DNA of 64,000 bases from Mycobacterium sp. (GTDB taxonomy: Bacteria > Actinomycetota > Actinomycetes > Mycobacteriales > Mycobacteriaceae): the NCBI RefSeq assembly GCF_004298145.1, contig NZ_SCRH01000013.1, positions 62,001 to 126,000 on the forward strand, written 5' to 3'. The notes beneath the pieces were generated by a model. That model saw nothing but the letters and a program-made list of their open reading frames with translations, searched no databases and was not told where the DNA came from. How positions within the stretch are numbered: the first letter of the stretch is position 1; each line of letters opens with the position of its first letter. The position numbers and the translations under genes are program-made. Below, piece by piece: positions 52,670 through 61,461 of the stretch.

Positions 52670-53626
52670 TCAGCGTTCGGACCGCGGCGCTCGCCGCTGC
52701 GCCGACACGTACAGGGTGGGCGGCATCGAATCCTCCGCACCCAGCGGAGTCCGGCGGCCGTACCGGGCCATCAACTCCGCGAACGTCGCGGTCGCGACGT
52801 CCCAGCCGCGGTCACGCAGCCAGCCGTCGACCGGCGTGCGCTCCTCCGGGTACCAGAGGTCGTCGAAGTCGGTTATCTCGGCGTTGACCAGTTCGGCGGC
52901 CGCGGCGCGCATGCGCCGCATGTCCTCGCGCTGACGCTGCACCCGGGCGGGGTCGGTGAAACCCGACTCCGGGACGTTGGACGCCAGCCAGCTGCCCTCG
53001 ACGCTCAACGAATCTATCCGCTCGAACAGCAGGTCCTGGGCCTGCGCCGGCAGATAGCGAACGAGACCTTCTGCCGACCAGACCGCCGGCCGAGAAGCAT
53101 CAAACCCCGCTTCCTGCAACGCTTTCGGCCAATCCTGGCGCAAATCGATCGGCACGTTGACCAGGTGCGCGGTCGGATTCGCGCCGTGCTCACGCAGGGT
53201 GTTGGATTTGAATTCCAGCACCTTGGGCTGGTCGAGCTCGTAGACGACCGTGCCGTCGGGCCACGGTAGCCGCCAGCTGCGCGCGTCCAGTCCGGCCGCC
53301 AGAATCACCACCTGGCGCACCCCGGCGTCGGCCGCACCCAGAAAAAACTGGTCGAAAAACGCCGTCCGGGTGGCCATGAAGTCGACCATCAGCTGCAGCC
53401 GCGCACGGAGATCCGGCTCGATCTCGGCGGCCTTGGCCAGCAGCGCCGGATTCGCATAGATGCTCCACATCCCCTGGCCCGCGGCATCGACGAACACCCG
53501 CGCGAACGGATCGCTGATCAGCGGGTTCTCGCTCTCGGTCTCCGCGGCACGCGCGGCGGCAACACCGAGCGCGGTGGCGCCGACGCTTTGGGTGATCTCC
53601 CAGGAATCGTTGTCGGTCCGCGGCAT
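52670..53626 (-). CDS. SAM-dependent methyltransferase, LCMT-like (Rv3767c-like)
   Basis: A 318-residue member of the large mycobacterial family of putative methyltransferases related to leucine carboxyl methyltransferase. Typical: [67 protein letters not shown] and [20 protein letters not shown]. Some relatives methylate polyketide or glycolipid hydroxy groups, but this paralogue's substrate is unknown. Position matches Mtb Rv3767c. Confidence 0.87.
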   Translation of the reverse strand: MPRTDNDSWEITQSVGATALGVAAARAAETESENPLISDPFARVFVDAAGQGMWSIYANPALLAKAAEIEPDLRARLQLMVDFMATRTAFFDQFFLGAADAGVRQVVILAAGLDARSWRLPWPDGTVVYELDQPKVLEFKSNTLREHGANPTAHLVNVPIDLRQDWPKALQEAGFDASRPAVWSAEGLVRYLPAQAQDLLFERIDSLSVEGSWLASNVPESGFTDPARVQRQREDMRRMRAAAAELVNAEITDFDDLWYPEERTPVDGWLRDRGWDVATATFAELMARYGRRTPLGAEDSMPPTLYVSAQRRAPRSER

Positions 53627-53751
53627 CGCCAGCTCCCTTTCCTAGAAAGTAAGTTATGCACACTATTCTTCCAGCCACCGCCGCCGGAGGCCGCCCGTCG
53701 CCCCTGCCCTAGTCTTTTTCCCAGACGGTCCACAGGTTGCAAGGGAGTGCT

Positions 53752-54111
53752 ATGACCCCCACCACGGCGCGTACGCCGCAGGAAGTGTTCGCCCACCACG
53801 GCACGGCGCTGGCCGCGGGCGACCTCGACGAAATCCTCGTCGACTACGCCGAGGACTCCGTACTGATCAGCCCCGCCGGCATCGCGCGCGGCAAGGACCC
53901 CATCCGCAACGTCTTCGCGCAACTGCTCGCCGATCTGCCGGATGCCAACTGGGACTTGACGACCCAGCTCTTCGACAAGGATGTGCTGTTCCTGGAATGG
54001 GCCGCCGATTCGGCCGCCAACCGGGTCGACGACGGTGTGGACACCTTCGTGTTCCGCGACGGCATGATTGCGGCGCAAACCGTCCGATACACGCCGCACC
54101 CGAAGGGCTGA
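53752..54111 (+). CDS. NTF2-like/SnoaL-fold protein (Rv3768-like)
   Basis: A 119-residue cone-shaped-barrel protein: TPQEVFAHHGTALAAGDLDEILVDYAEDSVLISPAG is the typical N-terminal SnoaL helix and strand. The end reads DTFVFRDGMIAAQTVRY. Such proteins act as small enzymes or ligand-binding units; nothing fixes this one's role. ATG 53752 follows GGGAG. The APH-like kinase starts 15 nt after the stop and may be co-transcribed. Confidence 0.8.
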   Translation: MTPTTARTPQEVFAHHGTALAAGDLDEILVDYAEDSVLISPAGIARGKDPIRNVFAQLLADLPDANWDLTTQLFDKDVLFLEWAADSAANRVDDGVDTFVFRDGMIAAQTVRYTPHPKG

Positions 54112-54126
54112 GGAGTGGACCTGAAA

Positions 54127-55161
54127 ATGGACTCGGTGAACCTGGAAGCCGTAGCGGAATGGATGTCCGGGCGGGGGCTCGGCGAGGGCCCGCTGGAGGA
54201 CGTTTCCACCGTCACCGGCGGAACGCAGAACGTCATGCTGCGGTTCAGCAGGGCGGGGCGGCCCTACGTGCTGCGGCGCGGGCCGCGACACCTGCGTCCG
54301 CGTAGCAACAACGTGATCCTGCGGGAGACGAAAGTCCTTGCCGCACTGGCCGGTTCCGACGTGCCCCATCCCCACCTGATCGCAGTCTGCGAGGACCCCG
54401 CGGTGCTGGGCGACGGGGTCTTCTACCTGATGGATCCGGTCGACGGATTCAACGCCGGCGAGGTTCTGCCGCCGTTGCATGCGGGCGATCCCGCTGTGCG
54501 CTATCGCATGGGGTTGTCGATGGCCGACGCGCTGGCCAAGCTGGGTGCCGTCGACCATGTCGCCGCCGGCCTCGCCGAATTCGGCAAGCCGGAGGGCTTT
54601 TTGGAACGCCAGGTGCCGCGCTGGCTCTCCGAGCTGGAGTCCTACAACGACTACGACGGGTATCCGGGGCCACAGATCCCCGGGGTCGAGGAGGTGTCGG
54701 GCTGGTTGGACCGGCACCGGCCGGCGCACTGGACGCCCGGCATCATGCACGGCGACTACCACGCGGCCAACGTGATGTTCTCGCGCACCGGGCCGGAGGT
54801 GGTCGCGATCGTCGACTGGGAGATGTGCACGATCGGCGATCCGCTGCTGGACCTCGGCTGGCTGATCACCACCTGGCGCCAGCCCGACGGTTCGGCCGTG
54901 TTCAGTCACGCCCTGGGCGGACAGGATGGATTGGCCAGCACCGACGAGCTGTTCCAGCGATACGCGGCCAACACGACCCGCGATTTGTCGCACATCACCT
55001 GGTACACCGTGCTGGCCTGCTTCAAGCTCGGGATCGTGATCGAGGGCACGCTGGCGCGGGCCTGCGCGGGCAAGGCGGAGAAGGAGGTCGGCGACCAGTT
55101 GCACGCCGCCACGGTGCATCTGTTCGAGCGGGCGCTGGGCCTCATCGACAACGCGGGCTGA
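54127..55161 (+). CDS. APH-fold phosphotransferase (ACAD10/11 kinase-like)
   Basis: A 344-residue kinase, the third of its type in the window. VTGGTQNVMLRFSRAG forms the nucleotide loop; YVLRRGP, catalytic GIMHGDYHAANVMF and AIVDWEMCTIGDPLLDLGW are intact. The C-terminal ACFKLGIVIEGTLARAC is shared with the other two. No dehydrogenase is adjacent. GAGGAG lies 11 bases before ATG 54127; GTG at 54115 would sit on top of that site. From memory, Mtb has no kinase at this locus. Confidence 0.83.
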   Translation: MDSVNLEAVAEWMSGRGLGEGPLEDVSTVTGGTQNVMLRFSRAGRPYVLRRGPRHLRPRSNNVILRETKVLAALAGSDVPHPHLIAVCEDPAVLGDGVFYLMDPVDGFNAGEVLPPLHAGDPAVRYRMGLSMADALAKLGAVDHVAAGLAEFGKPEGFLERQVPRWLSELESYNDYDGYPGPQIPGVEEVSGWLDRHRPAHWTPGIMHGDYHAANVMFSRTGPEVVAIVDWEMCTIGDPLLDLGWLITTWRQPDGSAVFSHALGGQDGLASTDELFQRYAANTTRDLSHITWYTVLACFKLGIVIEGTLARACAGKAEKEVGDQLHAATVHLFERALGLIDNAG

Positions 55162-55629
55162 CCCACTGATAGCTCGTCTCGTGCCGCCCTGTTCCGAGGA
55201 AGGCGAGCCGACCGAGAGCGTCACCGAGCCGCCCCACCGGGGCCATGTTGCGGGCCCGTTCGGGGGACGCTAGGGCGGGAGCGACGACGCGGAACGGATC
55301 GTTGCCGGGGCCTGGCCGGCCCTGGCAGCGCGGGTGTCCCGGGTTCCGTCAAACCCGAGGGCGCAACAGCGTTCGACCGCTTACCACAAGGTGCAAGTGG
55401 TGACGCCCAATGCGCTTGTGCTGCAACCGCAACCCGACGTCATGAATGCGCTGGAGGCGATTACTACGGCGGCGAGGATTTTAGTGACACGGGACATGAC
55501 TCAACTCCGATGGTTCGCACGGAACTGAACTGTTGCCCGAGGCCGTTGATATTACGCGCGGGCCGGGCTGAGCGGAACCACGTTTGGACGCGAAATGTCA
55601 AGCATCAACCGGCGTCATACAGGAGTGAG
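55162..55629. other. 468-bp stretch without a supportable gene
   Basis: A short open frame at 55334-55528 exists but shows no family features, ribosome site or typical codon pattern. From memory, the region between Rv3768 and hisC2 in Mtb holds small and remnant genes, so this may be decayed sequence. No repeats or hairpins stand out. Confidence 0.6.
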
Positions 55630-55702
55630 CGCGCCCGAAGGGATTCGAACCCCTAACCTTCTGATCCGTAGTCAGATGCTCTATCCGTTGAGCTACGGGC
55701 GC
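55630..55702 (-). tRNA. tRNA-Arg (anticodon ACG)
   Basis: Complete cloverleaf on the minus strand: acceptor GCGCCCG/CGGGCGC, anticodon loop CTACGGA, T-loop GTTCGAATC. CCA is not encoded. A34 is the substrate of TadA, encoded at 33272, giving inosine to read CGU/CGC/CGA. Confidence 0.96.
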
Positions 55703-55744
55703 TTGTTCTTCAGTTGTGGTTCCGTGTTCCGTTAAAGGACCCAG

Positions 55745-55833
55745 CGGAGGCGAGAGGATTTGAACCTCCGGTCCCCTTTGAGGGGGACAACTCATTAGCA
55801 GTGAGCCCCATTCGGCCGCTCTGGCACGCCTCC
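55745..55833 (-). tRNA. tRNA-Ser (anticodon GCU)
   Basis: Minus-strand class II tRNA: acceptor GGAGGCG/CGCCTCC, anticodon loop CTGCTAA, long variable arm TTGTCCCCCTCAAAGGGGAC, T-loop GTTCAAATC. CCA is not encoded. It reads AGC/AGU. It lies 42 bp from tRNA-Arg. Confidence 0.95.
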
Positions 55834-55886
55834 CTTTGGACTTTCTGAGGGTACCGACCCCTTTCCGGTCTCGCGGAACCGGCCAT

Positions 55887-55898
55887 ACTGTACACAGT
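55887..55898. promoter_or_regulatory. short inverted repeat upstream of hisC2-like gene
   Basis: ACTGT and ACAGT flank AC, 20 nt before the GTG start. A further ACTGT follows near 55909. It could be a regulator site or part of a -10 region; weak evidence. Confidence 0.25.
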
Positions 55899-55917
55899 TG
55901 AGACATAAACTGTCGAA

Positions 55918-56985
55918 GTGACCGCCCGCCTGCGCTCCGAACTGGCCGGACTGCCAGTGTATGTGCCCGGCAAGAACGTGCCGGGGTCCATCAAACTGGC
56001 CAGCAACGAAACCGTTTACGGCCCGCTACCCAGCGTGCATGCGGCGATCGAGCGTGCCATCGCGATCGTCAACCGCTACCCGGACAACGCCAGCGTGGAC
56101 CTCAAGGCAGCACTGGCCATGCACCTGGGTTCCGATATCGCCCCCGAGCACATCGCCGTCGGCAGCGGCTCGGTCACCTTGTGCCAGCAGCTGGTTCAGA
56201 TCAGCGCCGCGGCCGGCGACGAGGTGATGATCGGCTGGCGCAGCTTCGAGTGCTACCTGCCCATCATCCAGGTCTCCGGCGCGACCACCGTCAAAGTGCC
56301 GTTGACCGACCACACGCACGACCTCGACGCGATGCTCGCGGCGATCACCGACCGCACGCGGCTGATTTTCGTCTGCAACCCCAACAACCCGACGTCCACG
56401 GTCGTCGACCCGGACGCCCTGGCCCGTTTCGTGGACGCCGTACCGTCGCACATCCTGGTCGCCATCGACGAGGCCTACGTCGAATACATCCGCGACGGCA
56501 TGCTGCCCAACAGCCTGGAGCTGGCGCTGGCTCACAGCAATGTCGTTGTGCTGCGGACCTTTTCGAAGGCCTACGGGTTGGCGGGCTTGCGCGTCGGTTA
56601 TGCGGTCGCCCACCCCGACCTGATCACCGCGCTGGACAAGGTCGTCATGCCGTTCGCGGTGACGAACGTCGGGCAGGCCGCCGCCATCGCGTCGCTGGAG
56701 GCCTCCGACGAGCTGATGGCCCGCACCGACGCGCTGGTCGTCGAGCGCACCCGCGTGAGCGACACTCTGCGCGACGCCGGATTCGAGCTGCCGCCTTCGC
56801 AGGCGAACTTCGTCTGGCTGCCGCTCGGGTCACGCACGACGGACTTCACCGAGCAGGCCGCCGACGCACGCCTGGTGGTGCGGCCGTTCGCGTCCGAAGG
56901 CATCCGTGTCACCATTGGTGCGCCGGAGGAAAATGATGCCCTGCTGCGTTTTGCCTGCGACTGGATCGCCCGCACCGAACCGTAA
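55918..56985 (+). CDS. hisC2: histidinol-phosphate/aromatic aminotransferase HisC2
   Basis: A 355-residue PLP enzyme of the HisC/aromatic aminotransferase group, matching Rv3772, thought to act mainly as an aromatic amino acid aminotransferase. Features: KLASNETVYGPLPSV, VCNPNNPTSTVV, VAIDEAYVEY, and TFSKAYGLAGLRVGY with PLP-binding Lys217. The C-terminal VRPFASEGIRVTIG carries the carboxylate-binding Arg. With TyrA in the window it could finish tyrosine and phenylalanine synthesis. The start is GTG. Confidence 0.9.
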   Translation: MTARLRSELAGLPVYVPGKNVPGSIKLASNETVYGPLPSVHAAIERAIAIVNRYPDNASVDLKAALAMHLGSDIAPEHIAVGSGSVTLCQQLVQISAAAGDEVMIGWRSFECYLPIIQVSGATTVKVPLTDHTHDLDAMLAAITDRTRLIFVCNPNNPTSTVVDPDALARFVDAVPSHILVAIDEAYVEYIRDGMLPNSLELALAHSNVVVLRTFSKAYGLAGLRVGYAVAHPDLITALDKVVMPFAVTNVGQAAAIASLEASDELMARTDALVVERTRVSDTLRDAGFELPPSQANFVWLPLGSRTTDFTEQAADARLVVRPFASEGIRVTIGAPEENDALLRFACDWIARTEP

Positions 56986-56995
56986 GGAGTCGCCC

Positions 56996-57469
56996 GTGGA
57001 CCTCGCGCGGAAGAAGTTCACCGAGTTCAAAGAGCACAGTGGCGACATCGCGGATTCCGAGCTCGACGAATTCTGGGCGGAACTCGCGCCGGCGACGATC
57101 GAGGGGATGCTCGGCGAGTGGAAGGGCGGCGAGTTCCAGACCGGCCACAAGATGAACGGGCAACTGGAAAAGGCCGGGTGGTTCGGCAAGACGTTCAAAT
57201 CCGTCAGCGACGTGCAGCCGCTGGTCTGCCTGGACGCCGACGGCAACAAGTTCTCGAACGTCGAGATGGGCAAGGGCGAGGCCAGCCTTTGGCTGGAGGA
57301 CTTCCGCGGAGAGGTCACCGCCACCATGGTCTACGACGGCCAGCCGGTGCACGATCACTTCAAGAAGATCGACGACGACGCCGTGATGGGCATCATGAAC
57401 GGCAAGGGCGTCCGGGACTTTCAGGGCGGGGTGGGCAAGTACTACTACTTCTACCTCGAGCGGGTCTAG
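56996..57469 (+). CDS. DUF4334/GXWXG-like protein
   Basis: A 157-residue soluble protein. The N-terminal half has GMLGEWKGGEFQTGHKMNGQLEKAGWFGKTFKS, typical of the GXWXG motif. The C-terminal half has VTATMVYDGQPVHDHFKKIDDDAVMGIMNGKG, typical of DUF4334. Related proteins are lipocalin-like and may bind small hydrophobic ligands; no reaction is known. AAGGAG precedes the GTG at 56996, 10 nt after hisC2. Confidence 0.8.
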   Translation: MDLARKKFTEFKEHSGDIADSELDEFWAELAPATIEGMLGEWKGGEFQTGHKMNGQLEKAGWFGKTFKSVSDVQPLVCLDADGNKFSNVEMGKGEASLWLEDFRGEVTATMVYDGQPVHDHFKKIDDDAVMGIMNGKGVRDFQGGVGKYYYFYLERV

Positions 57470-57476
57470 CGTTCGC

Positions 57477-57532
57477 CGAGCGTGCACTGGCGGCGAAAAA
57501 GCTGCCCGGATTTCGCCCTGTGTGCACGTTCG
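57477..57532. terminator. long hairpin between convergent genes
   Basis: CGAGCGTGCAC and GTGCACGTTCG pair over 11 bases with one G-T. Inside are GGCGGCGA and TTTCGCC. It lies eight nt after the DUF4334-like stop and 17 nt before the convergent gene end, so it can terminate both. Related to the element at 61381. Confidence 0.65.
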
Positions 57533-57548
57533 ACGAAAGCCCAGCGCG

Positions 57549-58130
57549 CTAGGCCGGATTGCGGCCGGTGAACGCGACCAACTGCTCGAGCGCGCCGGCG
57601 TTCGCGGGCACGTCGACCGGGTCGTCGAATCCGGCTTGACCCCGCAACTCGGGCCTGATGATCTGGCGGGCCAGCCCCAGCACGTATTCGGACAGCGGCT
57701 CGGCGGCGTCGACCTCGCGCCCGAGCGCGGTCGCGTAATCCCAGGCGTGCACCAGGAATTCGATCGACAGGACGGCGCACGCGCTCTTGGCGGGCATCTC
57801 GCCCTTGCCGAAGGGCACCGACCCGTCCAGGCCGTGGCGGTGCCAGGCGTCCAACGCCGGCCGGGCCGCGGCGATCACCTGCCGTTCCACCGAATCGCCT
57901 TCGTCACGCTCGGGAAATTCCGCGCCCACCATGCCCCCGAGGGCCGTGATCGCGTTCACCAGGTGTCCGGTCAGCTGGGACACATCGAACTCCGCGCAGG
58001 GTGTCCGCCGCGACAGGTCGTCGTCGGCGACCGTATGCAGCACCCGCTGCAACACCCCCAGGGTGTCCTCGGCGCTGCGCAGCTCGTCGGCCGGTGGGGA
58101 ATGCGGGCCGGGTCGCAAGTCAGGAGACAT
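57549..58130 (-). CDS. DinB/maleylpyruvate-isomerase-like metal-binding protein (Rv3773c-like)
   Basis: A 193-residue protein of the actinobacterial TIGR03086 group: LHTVADDDLSRRTPCAEFDVSQLTGHLVNAI contains the first His, and SIEFLVHAWDYATALG the second His region, as in four-helix DinB folds that bind a divalent metal. Some relatives use mycothiol. The ATG at 58130 is chosen because GGAG is absent for the longer form. It is divergent from echA21, leaving only 23 bp for both starts. Confidence 0.8.
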   Translation of the reverse strand: MSPDLRPGPHSPPADELRSAEDTLGVLQRVLHTVADDDLSRRTPCAEFDVSQLTGHLVNAITALGGMVGAEFPERDEGDSVERQVIAAARPALDAWHRHGLDGSVPFGKGEMPAKSACAVLSIEFLVHAWDYATALGREVDAAEPLSEYVLGLARQIIRPELRGQAGFDDPVDVPANAGALEQLVAFTGRNPA

Positions 58131-58153
58131 ATTCGCCACGCTACGGTCTCGAT

Positions 58154-58978
58154 ATGGCGCAAGCATACGAATCCGTCACCGTGGAGAAGAAGGACCGCGT
58201 CGCCCAGGTGACGCTGATCGGGCCGGGCAAGGGCAATGCGATGGGGCCGGCCTTCTGGTCCGAGCTGCCCGAGCTGTTCGGAGCGTTGGACGCCGACCCC
58301 GAGGTTCGGGCCATCGTGCTGACCGGTTCGGGCCGCAACTTCAGCTACGGCCTGGACGTGCCGGCGATGGGGGGTTCATTCACCCCGCTGCTGTCCGGCG
58401 ACGCGCTGGCCGGCCCGCGCGCCGTGTTCCACCGCGAGGTCAAACGCATGCAGGGGGCGATCACCGCGGTCGCCGACTGCCGGACCCCCACCATCGCCGC
58501 GGTGCACGGCTGGTGCATCGGCGGCGGCGTCGACCTGATCTCGGCGGTGGACATCCGCTACGCCAGCGCCGACGCCAAGTTCTCGGTGCGCGAGGTCAAG
58601 CTCGCCATCGTCGCCGACGTCGGCAGCCTCGCCCGCCTGCCGCTGATCCTGAACGACGGACACCTGCGTGAGCTGGCGCTGACCGGTAAGGACATCGACG
58701 CGGCGCGCGCCGAGAAGATCGGATTGGTCAACGACGTGTGCGCGGACGCCGAGGCCACGCTGGCCGCCGCCCACGCCACCGCCGCGGAGATCGCCGCCAA
58801 TCCCCCGCTGACCGTGCACGGCATCAAGGACGTCCTCGACCAGCAGCGCATCGCGGCCGTCTCGGAGAGCCTGCGCTATGTGGCCGCCTGGAACGCGGCC
58901 TTCCTGCCGTCCAAGGACCTCACCGAGGGCATCTCGGCGACGTTCGCCAAGCGCCCGCCGCAGTTCACCGGGGAATAG
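58154..58978 (+). CDS. echA21: enoyl-CoA hydratase/isomerase EchA21
   Basis: A 274-residue crotonase-fold protein acting on enoyl-CoA esters. It has VRAIVLTGSGRNFSYGLDVPAM (oxyanion-hole strand) and TIAAVHGWCIGGGVDLISAVDIRYAS (second oxyanion loop). The Asp in KLAIVADVGSLARLP fits dienoyl-CoA isomerase-type relatives. It matches Mtb Rv3774. ATG 58154 is internal to a longer frame that would overlap the divergent gene. lipE follows 37 nt downstream. Confidence 0.88.
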   Translation: MAQAYESVTVEKKDRVAQVTLIGPGKGNAMGPAFWSELPELFGALDADPEVRAIVLTGSGRNFSYGLDVPAMGGSFTPLLSGDALAGPRAVFHREVKRMQGAITAVADCRTPTIAAVHGWCIGGGVDLISAVDIRYASADAKFSVREVKLAIVADVGSLARLPLILNDGHLRELALTGKDIDAARAEKIGLVNDVCADAEATLAAAHATAAEIAANPPLTVHGIKDVLDQQRIAAVSESLRYVAAWNAAFLPSKDLTEGISATFAKRPPQFTGE

Positions 58979-59015
58979 GGGCACCCGCCGCCCGGCGGCA
59001 CGTACCCTCGCTGAG

Positions 59016-60251
59016 GTGACACCCGACGGCAAGATCCGCCTCCCGGCCGACCTGGACGCGGTGACGGCGATCGGGGCGGAAGACCACTCCGAAATCGACA
59101 GCGCCGCAATAGACCGGATCTGGCAGGCCGCGCGGCATTGGTATCGGGCCGGCTTCCATCCGGCCATCCAGTTGTGCGTCCGCCGGCACGGCCGCGTCGT
59201 GCTCAACCGCGCGATCGGCCACGGCTGGGGCAACGCCCCGAGTGACCCGCCCGGTGCCGAGCAGATCCCCGTCACGCCCGACACCCCGTTCTGCGTGTAC
59301 TCGGCGGCCAAGGGGGTGGCGGCGACCGTGGTGCACATGCTCGTCGAGCGTGGCGTCTTCTCACTCGACGACCGGGTCTGCGACTACCTGCCTACCTTCA
59401 CCAGTCACGGCAAACACCGGATCACCATCCGGCACGTGATGACGCACAGCGCCGGGCTGCCGTTCCCGACCGGCCCGCGGCCGGACGTCAAGCGCGCCGA
59501 CGACCACGAATACGCGCAGCAGAAGCTCGGCGAATTGCGGCCGATCTACCGCCCCGGGCTGTTCCACATGTACCACGCGCTGACCTGGGGTCCGCTGGTA
59601 CGCGAGATCGTCTACGCGGCCACCGGCAAAGAGATTCGCGAAATCCTGGCCACCGAGGTCCTCGACCCACTGGGCTTCCGCTGGACCAACTTCGGTGTCG
59701 CCCAGAAGGACCTGCCGCTGGTGGCGCCGAGCCACGCCACCGGGCGGCCGTTGCCGCCGGTCATCGCCCAGATCTTCCGCAAGGCGATCGGCGGAACCGT
59801 GCACGAGATGATCCCGTATACGAATTCGCCGATGTTTCTGACCACCATCATCCCGTCGTCCAACACCGTGTCGAACGCGCAGGAGATGTCGCGGTTCGCC
59901 GAGATCTGGCGCCGCGGAGGCGAACTCGAAGGTGTGCGGGTCATCAGTCCCGAGACGATGTATGGCGCGGTGGCCGAATGCCGAAGGCTGAGACCGGATT
60001 TCGCGGTCGGGCTGCAGCCGGCCCGGTGGGGCACCGGCTACATCCTCGGCACCAACCGGTGGGGGCCGTTCGGGCGTAATGCGCCGCACGCCTTCGGCAA
60101 CCTCGGCCTGGCCAATATCGCGATCTGGGCCGACCCGGCGCGCGGGCTGGCGGCCGGCGTGGTGAGCAGCGGCAAACCCGGGCGGGATCCGGAAGTTCGC
60201 CGGTATACGGCCCTGATGGACACGATCGCCGCCGAAATCCCCACCGGTTAG
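59016..60251 (+). CDS. lipE: beta-lactamase-fold lipase/esterase LipE
   Basis: A 411-residue serine hydrolase of the class C beta-lactamase / esterase fold. The nucleophile motif SxxK is S96-A-A-K99 in VYSAAKGVAATVVHML. A Tyr motif YHALTWGPL supplies the second catalytic group, and HAFGNLGLANIAIWAD near the end forms the KTG-like strand. It matches Mtb LipE (Rv3775). The GTG start is at 59016. Natural ester unknown; no signal peptide. Confidence 0.88.
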   Translation: MTPDGKIRLPADLDAVTAIGAEDHSEIDSAAIDRIWQAARHWYRAGFHPAIQLCVRRHGRVVLNRAIGHGWGNAPSDPPGAEQIPVTPDTPFCVYSAAKGVAATVVHMLVERGVFSLDDRVCDYLPTFTSHGKHRITIRHVMTHSAGLPFPTGPRPDVKRADDHEYAQQKLGELRPIYRPGLFHMYHALTWGPLVREIVYAATGKEIREILATEVLDPLGFRWTNFGVAQKDLPLVAPSHATGRPLPPVIAQIFRKAIGGTVHEMIPYTNSPMFLTTIIPSSNTVSNAQEMSRFAEIWRRGGELEGVRVISPETMYGAVAECRRLRPDFAVGLQPARWGTGYILGTNRWGPFGRNAPHAFGNLGLANIAIWADPARGLAAGVVSSGKPGRDPEVRRYTALMDTIAAEIPTG

Positions 60252-60277
60252 ATCGGGCGCGGTCGGGTGACCGAAAG

Positions 60278-60364
60278 CGGTGGCGGAGGGATTTGAACCC
60301 CCGGACGGTTTTAGCCGTCTCTCGCTTTCAAGGCGAGTGCATTAGGCCGCTCTGCCACGCCACC
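60278..60364 (-). tRNA. tRNA-Ser (anticodon UGA)
   Basis: Minus-strand class II tRNA: acceptor GGTGGCG/CGCCACC, anticodon arm CTCGC-CTTGAAA-GCGAG, variable arm GACGGCTAAAACCGTC, T-loop GTTCAAATC. CCA is not encoded. It is nearly identical in body to tRNA-Ser(CGA) at 33153, so they probably share an ancestor. Confidence 0.96.
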
Positions 60365-60401
60365 GCTGATCAGGGTAGCGGCACTCGGTAGCGTGGCCAC
60401 C

Positions 60402-61373
60402 ATGCGCGCCATCGTCGCCGAATCCCCCGACCAACTCGCCTGGCAGGAAGTGGCCGACGTCTCCGCCGCGCCCGGCGAGGTCGTGATCAAGGTGGCCGCC
60501 GCCGGCGTGAACCGCGCCGACGTGCTGCAGGCCGCCGGCAAGTACCCACCCCCGCCGGGCGCCAGCGAAACCATCGGCATGGAGGTGTCCGGCGTCATCA
60601 CCGAAGTCGGCGACGACGTCACGGAATGGTCTGTCGGGCAAGAGGTTTGCGCGCTGCTGGCCGGGGGCGGATACGCCGAATACGTCGCCGTTCCCGCTGG
60701 CCAGGTGCTGCCGATTCCCTCCGGTGTGGACATTATCGACGCGGCCGGGCTGCCGGAGGTGGCCTGCACGGTGTGGTCGAATTTGGTGCTCATCGCGGGC
60801 CTGGGCCGGGGCCAACTCCTGCTCGCGCACGGCGGAGCCAGCGGCATCGGCAGCCACGCGATCCAAATCGCGCGGGCACTCGGGGCCCGGGTGGCCGTCA
60901 CCGCCGGCTCGACGGAGAAGCTCGAATTCTGCCGCGACCTGGGCGCCGACATCACCATCAACTACCACGACGAAGACTTCGTCGCCCGGCTGCGCGACGA
61001 GACAAACGGCGCTGACGTGATCCTCGACATCATGGGGGCGGCCTATCTGGACCGCAACATCGATGCCCTGGCCACCGACGGACAGCTCGTCATCATCGGC
61101 ATGCAGGGCGGCATCAAGGGCGAGCTCAACATCGGCAAACTGCTCGCCAAGCGGGCGCGGGTCATCGGCACCACGCTGCGCGGGCGTCCGGTCGACGGAC
61201 CGAACAGCAAGAGTGAGATCGTGGCGGCGGTGACGGCCGCGGTGTGGCCGATGGTCGGCGACGGCCGGGTGCGCCCGGTCATCGGCGCCCGCCTGCCCAT
61301 CCAGCAGGCCGGTGACGCGCATCGACGGCTGGTGGCGGGCGAGGTGATCGGGAAGATCGTGCTCACCGTCTAA
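60402..61373 (+). CDS. NADPH:quinone oxidoreductase-like protein (Rv3777-like)
   Basis: A 323-residue zinc-less MDR enzyme: AAAGVNRADVLQAAGKYPPPPGASETIGMEVSG is the typical N-terminal domain. LLAHGGASGIGSHAIQIARALGA binds NADPH, and ADVILDIMGAAYLDRNIDAL follows. It matches Mtb Rv3777. GTG three codons upstream (60393) is an alternative start. It ends in a shared hairpin with the convergent gene. Confidence 0.86.
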   Translation: MRAIVAESPDQLAWQEVADVSAAPGEVVIKVAAAGVNRADVLQAAGKYPPPPGASETIGMEVSGVITEVGDDVTEWSVGQEVCALLAGGGYAEYVAVPAGQVLPIPSGVDIIDAAGLPEVACTVWSNLVLIAGLGRGQLLLAHGGASGIGSHAIQIARALGARVAVTAGSTEKLEFCRDLGADITINYHDEDFVARLRDETNGADVILDIMGAAYLDRNIDALATDGQLVIIGMQGGIKGELNIGKLLAKRARVIGTTLRGRPVDGPNSKSEIVAAVTAAVWPMVGDGRVRPVIGARLPIQQAGDAHRRLVAGEVIGKIVLTV

Positions 61374-61380
61374 GCGGATT

Positions 61381-61440
61381 CGCGAGCGTAACGTGGCGGC
61401 GATTTTCGGGCTGGATTTTCGCCGTGGCGTTACGCTCGCG
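61381..61440. terminator. 13-bp perfect hairpin between convergent genes
   Basis: CGCGAGCGTAACG and CGTTACGCTCGCG are perfect reverse complements. Inner GGCGGCGA and TCGCCG extend the stem. It lies between two convergent stop codons and probably terminates both transcripts. It shares its inner pattern with the element at 57477. Confidence 0.7.
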
Positions 61441-61461
61441 ACCAAAAGGCCAGCCGGGGCC

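Noticed and set aside
53518..55224. 568-codon open frame on the minus strand opposite the 54127 kinase
   Set aside because: Antisense to a gene with intact kinase motifs. The translation is low-complexity Arg/Gln/Val-rich with no family features, as expected for high-GC shadows.
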